From the NCBI RefSeq assembly GCF_022814725.1, contig NZ_CP093442.1, positions 1,798,001-1,862,000 on the forward strand: a DNA stretch of 64,000 nucleotides, written 5' to 3'. The position numbers and the translations under genes were made by a program. The stretch is from Bdellovibrio reynosensis. GTDB taxonomy: Bacteria; Bdellovibrionota; Bdellovibrionia; Bdellovibrionales; Bdellovibrionaceae. Shown here piece after piece: positions 30,082 through 38,049 of this stretch (position 1 is the first letter of the stretch; each line of letters opens with the position of its first letter). The notes beneath the pieces are model-generated. The model saw only the letters and a program-made list of their open reading frames with translations. It made no database searches and was not told the origin of the DNA.

Positions 30082-30867
30082 TTGAAAGCATTTAAGTTTT
30101 TAGGAATCGCAGCGCTAGCACTTTCATTAGTGAACTGTGCTCCTTCAGCTAAACAATTAAAAGAAGCCATCGAAAAAGATCCAAGCATCGTTTTCGTAGC
30201 CATCGAAAAAGATCCAGAACAATTCATCGAAGTTGTTAACAAAGCAGCGCAGAACGCTCAACGTAAAGCTCAAGAAAAAGCAGTTCAGGAAGAAGGCAAA
30301 AAGCGTGATGAAGAATTCGCTAATCCTTTGAAAGCAACTGTTGAAGAAGACCGCGCTATCTTTGGACCAAAAGATGCAAAAGTAACTATCATTGAATACT
30401 CTGACTTCGAGTGCCCATACTGCGCTAAGGGTCATGCGACTGTTGAAGAAGTTTTGAAAGCTTACCCAAATGACGTTCGCGTTGTGTTTAAGCACCTTCC
30501 TTTGGATTTCCATCCAATGGCGATGCCTGCTGCTAGATATTTCGAAGCAGTTGCAATGCAAGATCATGCTAAAGCTAAAAAATTCTATGACCTAGTTTTC
30601 GAAAACCAAGGTGACCTACGTACTAAAAAAGAAGGTGCTTTGAAAGACGCTGCTAAAAAAGCTGGCGCTGACATGAAGAAACTTGAAAAAGACCTTAACA
30701 GCGAAGCAATCACTAAACGTATCGAAGCTGACATGGAAGAAGCTAAGAAGTTCAACTTCTCTGGTACTCCAGGTTTCTTGATCAACGGTGTTTCTCTTCG
30801 TGGTGCTTATCCGTTCTCTGAATTCAAAGACATCATCGATCGCCATCTTGGCGCGAAAAAAGAATAG
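30082..30867 (+). CDS. DsbA-like thioredoxin-fold lipoprotein
   Basis: 261 aa from a TTG at 30082-30084, chosen because GGAGG (30072-30076) lies 5 nt upstream and the product then starts with a clean lipoprotein signal (KAFKFLGIAALALSLVNC). A charged coiled-coil linker (residues 25-85) leads to a DsbA/DSBA-oxidoreductase domain: IIEYSDFECPYCAKGHATVE with the CPYC active site, VVFKHLPLDFHPMA, and cis-Pro loop GTPGFLING. Likely forms or shuffles disulfides on envelope proteins from a membrane anchor. A strong terminator follows at 30892. Confidence 0.9.
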   Translation: MKAFKFLGIAALALSLVNCAPSAKQLKEAIEKDPSIVFVAIEKDPEQFIEVVNKAAQNAQRKAQEKAVQEEGKKRDEEFANPLKATVEEDRAIFGPKDAKVTIIEYSDFECPYCAKGHATVEEVLKAYPNDVRVVFKHLPLDFHPMAMPAARYFEAVAMQDHAKAKKFYDLVFENQGDLRTKKEGALKDAAKKAGADMKKLEKDLNSEAITKRIEADMEEAKKFNFSGTPGFLINGVSLRGAYPFSEFKDIIDRHLGAKKE

Positions 30868-30891
30868 GCTCTTTAATAAATTGCTTATTTC

Positions 30892-30926
30892 AAACCCACA
30901 GTTGAAAAACTGTGGGTTTTTTTATT
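30892..30926 (+). terminator. Intrinsic terminator after DsbA-like gene
   Basis: Perfect 12-bp stem AAACCCACAGTT/AACTGTGGGTTT with a GAAA tetraloop (30904-30907), followed by a T-run at 30917-30923. About 25 bp after the stop codon. Confidence 0.95.
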
Positions 30927-31008
30927 TCCGGATCAAAGTTTTATATTGGCGACAGTCCCCATCTCGGTTTTAATACAGCTATAAACACCTCTAGCCAAAG
31001 GACCTTCT

Positions 31009-31386
31009 ATGAGCGCACATGCAAAATCATTAATTCTAAAAGCTCAAGACGACCTAGATTTAGCAAAAAAACACGTAGACGATGAAAAGCAGCACGATCT
31101 AGTCGGCTACAACCTAGCGCAAGCTTGTGAAAAATACTTAAAAGCATTGTGTGACATGCGCGGTCTAAGTTACCCAGAAGACGATCACGATTTAGATGCT
31201 TTAATGTCGACACTTGAAGAAGCAAATTTCTCAGCAATTTCATCTCACGCAGATGTAATTGAACTAACCCCATACAATTCTGCGAATGCCCACATCCGCG
31301 AAGACGAACGCCTAGACATGGAAGAATACATAACCCACGTAGAAAACCTAAAAAAACTAGTAGGCGAACAACTAAAACTTCTTTAA
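31009..31386 (+). CDS. HEPN-domain protein
   Basis: 125 aa helical protein: AQDDLDLAKKHVDDE, then YNLAQACEKYLKALCDMRGL and DDHDLDALMSTLEEANF match the HEPN family (Y..QQA.EK.LKA followed by HDL..L). The RNase signature RX4-6H is not visible near the C-terminus (REDERLDMEEYITH has 8 residues between Arg and His), so nuclease activity is doubtful. HEPN proteins usually pair with an MNT nucleotidyltransferase; none is adjacent. Convergent with the L,D-transpeptidase gene and separated from it by palindrome C. Confidence 0.85.
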   Translation: MSAHAKSLILKAQDDLDLAKKHVDDEKQHDLVGYNLAQACEKYLKALCDMRGLSYPEDDHDLDALMSTLEEANFSAISSHADVIELTPYNSANAHIREDERLDMEEYITHVENLKKLVGEQLKLL

Positions 31387-31410
31387 ATAAATCGCCCAAC
31401 CCAAGTGCCA

Positions 31411-31535
31411 AGGTTGGCGAGAAGGGTCCATATGCAAGGCGGAAGCCTCTTCCCGCAGCGCAGGTGTGGCAGCGCCACATCGGAGCGAGGACAAGAGGTT
31501 TCCAACGCAGTCAGATGGGCCCTTATCGACGACCG
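31411..31535. repeat. Palindromic 3'-end element (family member C)
   Basis: 125 nt. Outer arms (aggttggcgagaagggtcc left, gggcccttatcgacgaccg right) pair with a few mismatches. Contains atgcaaggcgga and caacgcagtcag. It lies 2 nt from the TAA of the L,D-transpeptidase gene and 24 nt past the HEPN stop. Identical to element 60192-60313 except for a 3-nt insertion (ggc after gtgt). Likely end-of-transcript structure. Confidence 0.85.
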
Positions 31536-31537
31536 CC

Positions 31538-32281
31538 TTATTTAAAAGCGTAGATGATGCTTCCGCCCTTTAACATATCGATAACTTTTCTGTGGTTGTC
31601 AGTAGAGATCGCAGGACAGCCCCAGCTACGACCTTGAATCACGTTAGAATCTTGTACGTAACTTGCACCATGAATGACGATCGCTCTTTCGCGTGCTCTA
31701 GAATTCGTCGTTGATAGGCCATCAAGTCTTAATGAATAGCCGTTACTGCCTTGGTAAGTTTCTGCAGTTTTGTAGTAACCTAACGAGCTAGCGTTAGAGC
31801 CTTCGACATTACTAAATTTTTCAGCGTAACCATCGTGATTGCTATCAGAACCCTTACCGTGGGAAACATGCACGTTCCACACACTGCCCGTTTTCATGTT
31901 GATGATGTAAAAACGTTTATTCTTAGATGTCTGACTGAAATCCAATACCGACAAAACATTTGGATTTTTTAAAGTTGCCTTTTTTTCATGATAATAAATG
32001 ATGGCATCTTCCAAAGCTGTGGTAGGAACGATGTGTGTTGGGTCCACGAAGTTGTATTGTTTTAAAATTTCAGCTCTGGCATCCACTGGCACAACAGGCG
32101 CTGGCGCGCTTGGTGTTTCAGGCTCTGGGGTTGATGTTGAAGGTTCTTCACTGCTACCCTCTTTAGAAACAGGCTCATTGTTGGGATCATCTGGTAAGGC
32201 TGCAAACTCGCCTGCACAGGCAGTCAGTGTCAGCATCATTGCTACGGTCATTAGACCTTTGATTGAAAAGAAAGACTTCAT
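31538..32281 (-). CDS. Murein L,D-transpeptidase-like lipoprotein (YkuD_2 type)
   Basis: 247 aa from ATG 32279-32281 behind GGAGG. Lipobox LTAC, then a Ser/Pro/Glu-rich linker (residues about 30-65). C-terminal catalytic-like domain with FYIINMKTGSVWNVHVSHGK, RAIVIHGASYV and the nucleophile motif GRSWGCPAIS, matching the extended L,D-transpeptidase family that cross-links or trims peptidoglycan through Cys. For a predator this could act on its own wall or on prey murein; the sequence cannot tell. Divergent from the lipase-maturation-factor-like gene with 233 bp between. Confidence 0.85.
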   Translation of the reverse strand: MKSFFSIKGLMTVAMMLTLTACAGEFAALPDDPNNEPVSKEGSSEEPSTSTPEPETPSAPAPVVPVDARAEILKQYNFVDPTHIVPTTALEDAIIYYHEKKATLKNPNVLSVLDFSQTSKNKRFYIINMKTGSVWNVHVSHGKGSDSNHDGYAEKFSNVEGSNASSLGYYKTAETYQGSNGYSLRLDGLSTTNSRARERAIVIHGASYVQDSNVIQGRSWGCPAISTDNHRKVIDMLKGGSIIYAFK

Positions 32282-32421
32282 GCCGATCCTCCGTGGTATT
32301 AAAGGAAATCGGCTGCTCATTTTTAAAACTTTAAAGCGACAGAAACTGTCTGTTCAGTTGACAGTTTCCCTCTGAAATTTGGCGGATTTCGACCAAAAGC
32401 TAGCTAAGATTTTAAAGATTT

Positions 32422-32511
32422 ATGTCATTCGCAAAACCGCCACTGGATTATGTTTTAGGCGATAGTCAAAACACATCTGCACTTCGCAGTAAGACAACGC
32501 GAAAATCATAG
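32422..32511 (+). CDS. Possible 29-codon leader peptide upstream of LMF-like gene
   Basis: ATG 32422 opens a 29-codon frame (begins MSFAKPPLDYVLGD, ends TTRKS) whose TAG at 32509-32511 lies 3 nt before the ATG of the next gene. That gene has no visible ribosome site of its own, so reinitiation after this leader is plausible. The leader's own ribosome site is weak (AAAGAT). It may be a chance frame. Confidence 0.3.
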   Translation: MSFAKPPLDYVLGDSQNTSALRSKTTRKS

Positions 32512-32514
32512 CTA

Positions 32515-33984
32515 ATGTCTTTCGATTTTTTGTACAGCCAGGACTATGTTTTCACACGGTTTCTTTTGCAAAGAGGCTTGGCACTTTTATATTTCATTGG
32601 ATTTTTAATCGCCGCAAATCAGGGAAGAGGTTTGTTAGGAAGTAACGGCATCCTACCTATTCCGATTTTTTTGAAAAGAACCACCTTCAACAATCATCCC
32701 AGCATTTTTTATTTTAAATATTCGGACGAACTTTACACATCACTTGCGTGGATCGGTGTCGCTGTCTCTGCTCTAACCTTTTTTGGGTTCAGCGATTCGT
32801 TCGGTCCTATCACTTCCATGTTGATCTGGACACTGCTGTGGTTGCTATATATGTCCTTCGTAAATGTCGGGCAGGTTTTCTATGGTTATGGCTGGGAAAT
32901 TCTGCTTTTAGAAGCTGGTTTCCTGGCGATCTTTTTAGGTCCAACAGAACAAGCAGTCCCCGTTCCGGTCATTTGGCTTTATCGCTGGCTTTTGTTTCGC
33001 GTGATGTTTGGCGCAGGCTTAATCAAAATTCGTGGTGATGAGTGTTGGCGCGATCTAACATGTATGTACTATCACTATGAAACCCAGCCATTGCCAAATC
33101 CACTAAGTTGGTTTTTTCATCGCTTGCCGAAATGGTTTCAGAAACTGTCGCTGCTTTACAACCACTTGGTTGAACTTGTGATGCCTTTTTTTTATTTCTT
33201 CCCGTCGTACCTCGGATACATCTCGGGACTTTCAACAATCTTGTTTCAAAGTTTGATTGCGTTAAGTGGAAACCTAAGCTGGTTGAATTTGATTTCCATT
33301 GTTCTGTGCATTTCATGCTTCGATGATAATTTCTTTAAATTTTTCAGCGAGCTCCCACCGATTGTTGCCGAAGGCCCCACATTCTGGCAGCCCCCCGTCA
33401 TGTTTTTGGTCACAGCTATTTTACTTTTCCTTAGTAAAAAACCTTTAATGAATATGATTTCAAAACGCCAGGTCATGAATCGCAGTTTTGATCCGTGGCA
33501 TTTGATGAATACCTACGGCGCTTTCGGCAGCATCACCCGCGAACGGATGGAGGTAGTTTTAGAAGGAACCTTGATTGAAAATCCTGATCAACATACCCAA
33601 TGGGTTGAATATGAATTTAAAGGAAAACCGGGAAATCCCCAGCGTTGTCCTCCGCAAGTAAGTCCTTATCATTTCAAAATCGATTGGCAAATGTGGTTCG
33701 CCGCGATGTCTGATTATCGCTATCATCCGTGGATCTTAAATTTCGTCGGAAGAATTCTTTCTGGGAATAAGGATGTTATCGATTTACTCAAAGAAGATCC
33801 CTTCGACGGTCAACCGCCGAAATACATTCAAGCAAAGCTGTATCGTTATTCATTTACAAAAAATTTAAAAGAAGGCTGGTGGGAGAGGACTTATCTGGGA
33901 CTTTACCTGCCTCCGCTCAGTTTAGATGATGAAAGTTTTAGAATTTATTTATTAGAAGAAGGCTTATTTCCTGAGGAGGAATAA
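32515..33984 (+). CDS. Lipase maturation factor (LMF1)-like membrane protein
   Basis: 489 aa with about six to eight hydrophobic segments in the first 330 residues (GLALLYFIGFLIAANQG, then MLIWTLLWLLYMSFVNVGQV). Conserved LMF phrases YGYGWEILLLEAGFLAIFLG, RWLLFRVMFGAGLIKIRGD, CWRDLTCMYYHYETQPLPNP and FNRSFDPWHL-like MNRSFDPWHLMNTYGAFGSI are clear. In animals LMF1 folds lipoprotein lipase in the ER; bacterial homologues are membrane proteins of unknown role. The gene overlaps the following YetF-like gene by one base (TAATG), indicating coupling. Confidence 0.85.
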   Translation: MSFDFLYSQDYVFTRFLLQRGLALLYFIGFLIAANQGRGLLGSNGILPIPIFLKRTTFNNHPSIFYFKYSDELYTSLAWIGVAVSALTFFGFSDSFGPITSMLIWTLLWLLYMSFVNVGQVFYGYGWEILLLEAGFLAIFLGPTEQAVPVPVIWLYRWLLFRVMFGAGLIKIRGDECWRDLTCMYYHYETQPLPNPLSWFFHRLPKWFQKLSLLYNHLVELVMPFFYFFPSYLGYISGLSTILFQSLIALSGNLSWLNLISIVLCISCFDDNFFKFFSELPPIVAEGPTFWQPPVMFLVTAILLFLSKKPLMNMISKRQVMNRSFDPWHLMNTYGAFGSITRERMEVVLEGTLIENPDQHTQWVEYEFKGKPGNPQRCPPQVSPYHFKIDWQMWFAAMSDYRYHPWILNFVGRILSGNKDVIDLLKEDPFDGQPPKYIQAKLYRYSFTKNLKEGWWERTYLGLYLPPLSLDDESFRIYLLEEGLFPEEE

Positions 33985-34532
33985 TGGGCGACATGACATT
34001 ACCCTGGTGGGAGTTTGTGCTACGGGCTTGGGCCGTTTATTTCTTTTTAGTCGTGATCCTAAGAGTTTTAGGACGTCGACAAATCGGTGAATTCAGTCCG
34101 TTTGATCTGATCGTGTTGTTGCTTTTAAGTGATGCGGTTCAAAATTCCCTGATCGGCGGGGATGAATCTTTAGCAGGTGGATTGATTGTTGTAACCACTC
34201 TTTTGCTTACTGAATATGGCATCGGCTGGTTGACGTTCAAATTCAAGCCAGTCTCTTCAATCATCGAAGGTGAACCGAAGCGACTGATTGAAAATGGGGT
34301 GATTAATGAAAAATTAAGAAAAGATGAACATTTAAGTGATAACGATCTTAAGGAAGCTTTACGCGCGAAAGGTGTCGCCAATCCCAAGGAAGTTCTGTTG
34401 GCCATGATTGAAACCAATGGCCACATCACCGTCATTAAGAAGGACGAAAAATTTAAAGACTCACCGCCAAAATTTTATCGGACAAAGAAACCTCGTCGGG
34501 CTGCAAGTCCACCACAAGCGGAGAAATCTTAA
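33984..34532 (+). CDS. YetF/DUF421-family membrane protein
   Basis: 182 aa. Three N-terminal hydrophobic segments including YFFLVVILRVLGRRQIGEFS and FDLIVLLLLSDAVQNSLIGG, then the cytoplasmic DUF421 domain (EGEPKRLIENGVINEKLRKD, DLKEALRAKGVANPKEVLLA) and a basic tail. GAGGAGGA precedes the ATG. Function of the family is unknown. It is translationally coupled to the LMF-like gene; the last 80 bp are antisense to the sfsA 3' end. Confidence 0.85.
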   Translation: MGDMTLPWWEFVLRAWAVYFFLVVILRVLGRRQIGEFSPFDLIVLLLLSDAVQNSLIGGDESLAGGLIVVTTLLLTEYGIGWLTFKFKPVSSIIEGEPKRLIENGVINEKLRKDEHLSDNDLKEALRAKGVANPKEVLLAMIETNGHITVIKKDEKFKDSPPKFYRTKKPRRAASPPQAEKS

Positions 34533-35181
34533 GTCCTTTGCTTTGGGCTTCTCTTAAAAGTCTGCCGTATTCTGGATCAATATCATCGGCAGGCGCAAAG
34601 GTATGACAGTCATCGCGCTGAATGGTGAAAACGATTTCAGCCGAATGACCTTGCTCTATCAGATTCATCAATTCGCGTAAATGTTTTTGGGCGCGCTCGG
34701 AAACGGCGTCAGGGAATTTTGCGATTCCCTCTTCTGCCAACGTTACGTTTTTGACTTCGATGAAATGAACCTTGTCAGAGTTTTGACTTTTTAAACCAAA
34801 ATCCAAACGAGTTTCCGCATTAATTTTGTATTCTGGTTTTACTTCATGAAAAGCTGACCAAGCAGCGAAACTTCCCGTCACATCATTTCGGCCCACAACA
34901 TTTTGCAGAGCCTCTTTCACTACAGTGTTTGGTGTCGCCGTATTGACTCCCACCCAACTGCCGGATGGCGATTTGATCATCTCTAATGTGAATTTCAATT
35001 TGCGTTCTGGGTTTTTGCTTTCAGAAAACAGACAAGCTTGGCCAGGATTATTGATGCTTTTAAGGCTTCCGGTGTTGGGGCAATGGGCCGTAACCACCTG
35101 ACCTTGAAAATCAATATCCGCGAAAAAGCGTTTATAGCGTTTTAGGAACACACCCTCTTGCAGCTTTGATGAAAACTTCAT
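34453..35181 (-). CDS. sfsA: SfsA-family DNA/RNA nuclease-like protein
   Basis: 242 aa from ATG 35179-35181 with GAGGT upstream; a longer frame to 35286 runs through a repeat fragment and is rejected. Family motifs: LKRYKRFFADIDF, AHCPNTGSLKSI, PSGSWVGVNTATPNTVVKEA, ETRLDFGL, HFIEVKNVTLA, KFPDAVSERAQKHLRELM. The core resembles PD-(D/E)XK nucleases (RLDFGL...EVKN). Historically named for sugar-fermentation stimulation. It ends inside the convergent YetF-like gene (80-bp overlap). Confidence 0.92.
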   Translation of the reverse strand: MKFSSKLQEGVFLKRYKRFFADIDFQGQVVTAHCPNTGSLKSINNPGQACLFSESKNPERKLKFTLEMIKSPSGSWVGVNTATPNTVVKEALQNVVGRNDVTGSFAAWSAFHEVKPEYKINAETRLDFGLKSQNSDKVHFIEVKNVTLAEEGIAKFPDAVSERAQKHLRELMNLIEQGHSAEIVFTIQRDDCHTFAPADDIDPEYGRLLREAQSKGLKISPLVVDLQPDEVSLSDKILAVSL

Positions 35182-35234
35182 GAAAATACCTCGATAAAGC
35201 GCCACCTTAATCAACCTGGAACGCTTTTGTCGAG

Positions 35235-35284
35235 GGTCGATGAAAAGGGCCCGCCTGACTGCGTTGTCAGGCCTTTCATTTTGC
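35235..35284. repeat. Short derivative of the palindromic element family (D)
   Basis: On the plus strand ggtcgatgaaaagggcccgc followed by ctgactgcgttg matches the transcript-sense 5' part of element C (ggtcgtcgataagggcccat, then ctgactgcgttg). It then closes early as a hairpin (gcctgac/gtcaggc, 35253-35272, flanked by tgaaaagg and cctttca). It lies in the sfsA/lipA divergent region, not at a gene end. Looks like an internally deleted copy. Confidence 0.6.
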
Positions 35285-35421
35285 ATTCGAACCTTTTTGA
35301 TCGTCCCTTATTTTACACGACTGATGAAAAGCTCTATTATGCATGGCGTAATTCGATGCAAATACCCTGGGGTAAGACTAGAAGGGAGTGTTCTAAAAAA
35401 GAATGCTAAAGGAATGGTCCT

Positions 35422-36348
35422 ATGTTGCAGAAAAAGCCAATAACTCCAAAGCCTTCGTGGCTTAAGGTGCGCGCGCCGTCGGGCGAAAATTATACGCGTA
35501 TCAAGGAGATGATGAGCGACCTGAAACTAGCGACAGTTTGCCAGGAAGCGCGTTGCCCAAATATCGGCGAGTGCTGGTCAGGTGGAACGGCGACAATCAT
35601 GATCATGGGCGAGGTTTGCACTCGCGGTTGCCGTTTCTGTAATGTGAAGACTGGAAATCCAAAAGGCGTTCTTGATCAATTTGAACCCGAGAAGGTTGCA
35701 TACTCTTTATCGCAAATGAATTTGGAATACGTTGTTATTACAACCGTAGACCGCGATGACCTTCCTGATCAAGGTGCTGAACATTTCGTTCGCACTGTAA
35801 CGACAATTAAAAAATTGTCTCCGAATCTGATTATCGAAATTTTGGCTGGTGATTTCCGTGGCGATCAAGCTTTGGTAAATCAACTGACCGATGCTAAGCC
35901 TGATGTGTATGCGCACAACATTGAAACTGTAGAGCGTTTAACGCCAAAAGTTCGTGATCCGCGCGCAGGTTACCGCCAAAGTTTACGCGTTTTAGAAATG
36001 GTGAAAGAGCGTGATCCAAGCCGTTACACGAAGTCTTCAATCATGTTGGGACTTGGTGAAACCGACGAAGAGATTCTGCAAACTCTGAAAGATTTGCGCG
36101 CTGTTGGCTGTGACGTAGTGACCTTTGGTCAATACTTACAACCCACCCCAAGACATTTGAAAGTAGTGGACTATGTCACTCCTGAAAAATTTCAAGAGTG
36201 GCAAACTATCGCTGAAGGCATGGGCTTCTTATATGTAGCTTCTGGTCCTTTGGTACGCAGTTCTTACCGAGCTGGTGAATTCTTTATGAAGGGAATCATC
36301 AATAAGGAAAGAGCTCAATTGAACATGAATTTAATAACAACTTTTTAG
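35422..36348 (+). CDS. lipA: Lipoyl synthase
   Basis: 308 aa radical-SAM enzyme. Auxiliary cluster Cys set CQEARCPNIGECWS, radical-SAM cluster CTRGCRFC, plus EYVVITTVDRDDLPDQGAEH, HNIETVERLTPKVRDPRAGY, SSIMLGLGETDEE and the C-terminal RSSYRAG Ser ligand. It inserts sulfur at C6 and C8 of octanoyl-protein. AAAGGAA precedes the ATG. It lies 30 bp upstream of the E2 gene whose lipoyl domains it modifies; lipB is 10 kb away at 46616. Confidence 0.97.
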   Translation: MLQKKPITPKPSWLKVRAPSGENYTRIKEMMSDLKLATVCQEARCPNIGECWSGGTATIMIMGEVCTRGCRFCNVKTGNPKGVLDQFEPEKVAYSLSQMNLEYVVITTVDRDDLPDQGAEHFVRTVTTIKKLSPNLIIEILAGDFRGDQALVNQLTDAKPDVYAHNIETVERLTPKVRDPRAGYRQSLRVLEMVKERDPSRYTKSSIMLGLGETDEEILQTLKDLRAVGCDVVTFGQYLQPTPRHLKVVDYVTPEKFQEWQTIAEGMGFLYVASGPLVRSSYRAGEFFMKGIINKERAQLNMNLITTF

Positions 36349-36378
36349 GACTCATAAACGGAAAGGAACTTTCTCAAC

Positions 36379-38049
36379 ATGGCAACTGACGTAAAACTGC
36401 CCGAACTTGGCGAAGGTGTTACAGAAGGTGAATTAGTAAAATGGTTGGTAAAACCCGGCGACTCTGTGAAAGCCGATCAACCTATCGCTGAAGTATTGAC
36501 GGACAAAGCAACTGTTGAGGTTCCATCTCCTGTTGCTGGTGTTGTTAAAGACGTAAAATTTAAAGCTGGTGATGTGGTTAAAGTTGGTTCAACTATGATC
36601 ACTCTTGAAGCTGGCGCTGGTGCGACAGCTTCCGCTCCTGCGGCAAAAGCAGCCCCTGCTGCTCAAGCTTCGACTCAGTCCAGTTCCGCAGCTGCCGCTG
36701 CTGCACCTCCTGCGCCCGGCGCGGGAAAGGTTCAAGACGTAAAACTACCTGAACTTGGTGAAGGTGTTACTGAAGGTGAACTAGTTAAGTGGTTAGTTAA
36801 ACCAGGTGACTCTGTAAAAGCGGACCAAGCTATTGCTGAAGTATTAACTGATAAAGCGACTGTTGAGGTTCCAACTCCAGTAGCTGGTGTAGTAAAAGAC
36901 GTTAAATTTAAAACTGGTGATGTGGTAAAAGTAGGATCAACTATGATCACTCTTGAGGGTGCTGGTGGCGCTACTGCTGCTGCAGCTCAACCTCCAGCGG
37001 GTGCTCAACGTGAAATCCCAGCTTCTGCGCATGCGAACTTTGCTGCATCTTCTGCTCCGGCTCAAGCTTCGACTTCTACTAGCTCAGCTCCGGCTGGTGC
37101 TTCTGCTGGAATTTTCCCTCCAGTAGCTGATTCAAAAGTTCTGGCGACTCCTGCGACTCGTCGCTTGGCTCGTGAGATGGGTGTCGACATCAATACACTT
37201 GGTGGTTCAGGTCTTGCGGGTCGCGTGACTCGTGAAGATGTTATGTCTGCTAAAGGTGGCGCTCCAGCGGCTAGCCAAGCCGGAGCTTCAGCGAAGGCTG
37301 GTGGCATGACTATTCCTAAACCTTCTTACCAAGGACCTGCTGGTGCTGCTGAAGAGCGTGTGCCATTAATCGGTATCCGTAAGAAGATTGCTGAAAACAT
37401 GCAACGTTCTAAACACGTGATTCCTCACTTCACTATCATGGATGAAGCGAAGGTTGATGCGATGGTTGCTTTGCGTGAAGGTCTAAAAGAACATGCTGAA
37501 AAACAAGGAACTAAGATCACTTATCTTCCGATCGTTATTAAAGCGTTGATCGCGACTATCCGTGAATTCCCAATGTTCAATGCTTCTATCGACGATGCTG
37601 CGGGTGAAGTTGTTTACAAAAAATACTTCAACATCGGTTTTGCCGCTGACACTCCAAACGGACTTGTTGTTCCAGTCATCAAGAATGCAGATCAAAAATC
37701 TATTCTTGAAATCTCTAAAGAGATTTTGGACCTTTCAAAGCGTGCCCGTGACGGTAAGTTGAAACCAGATGAAATGAAAGGTGCAACTATCACTGTGACG
37801 AACATCGGTTCTATCGGTGGTACTTACGCGACTCCAGTGATCAACCATCCTGAAGTGGCGATCCTTGGTATGTACAAAATCGATGAAAAACCAGTTATTA
37901 AAAATGGCCAGTTAGCAGCAATCAAAGTAATGAACTACACGATGACTGCAGACCACCGTTTGATCGACGGCGCTGTAGCGGCAAGATTCTTGGCTGCCTT
38001 CATCGCTCGTATCGAAAATCCTGGTAAATTGTTAGTGGAGTTAGTGTAA
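36379..38049 (+). CDS. Dihydrolipoamide acyltransferase (2-oxoacid dehydrogenase E2), two lipoyl domains
   Basis: 556 aa. Lipoyl domains at residues about 2-77 and 117-192, each with the lipoyl-Lys motif LTDKATVEV. They differ at only about three residues, while their codons differ at many synonymous sites. Ala/Pro/Ser-rich linkers follow each domain. E3-binding domain near 255-290 (ATPATRRLAREMGVDINTLG, GRVTREDV) and a C-terminal acyltransferase with MTADHRLIDGAVAARFL. Either PDH E2 (aceF) or a branched-chain E2; the E1 genes are not in the window. Overlaps lpd by one base. Confidence 0.93.
   Translation: MATDVKLPELGEGVTEGELVKWLVKPGDSVKADQPIAEVLTDKATVEVPSPVAGVVKDVKFKAGDVVKVGSTMITLEAGAGATASAPAAKAAPAAQASTQSSSAAAAAAPPAPGAGKVQDVKLPELGEGVTEGELVKWLVKPGDSVKADQAIAEVLTDKATVEVPTPVAGVVKDVKFKTGDVVKVGSTMITLEGAGGATAAAAQPPAGAQREIPASAHANFAASSAPAQASTSTSSAPAGASAGIFPPVADSKVLATPATRRLAREMGVDINTLGGSGLAGRVTREDVMSAKGGAPAASQAGASAKAGGMTIPKPSYQGPAGAAEERVPLIGIRKKIAENMQRSKHVIPHFTIMDEAKVDAMVALREGLKEHAEKQGTKITYLPIVIKALIATIREFPMFNASIDDAAGEVVYKKYFNIGFAADTPNGLVVPVIKNADQKSILEISKEILDLSKRARDGKLKPDEMKGATITVTNIGSIGGTYATPVINHPEVAILGMYKIDEKPVIKNGQLAAIKVMNYTMTADHRLIDGAVAARFLAAFIARIENPGKLLVELV

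Noticed and set aside
31007-31480. 157-aa minus-strand frame across the HEPN gene and palindrome C
   Set aside because: Opposite to a clear HEPN gene and partly within a repeat; the composition is Leu/Arg-rich as expected for a shadow frame.
35182-35286. Longer SfsA start
   Set aside because: Would translate part of the repeat fragment D; family N-terminus and GAGGT site support ATG 35181.
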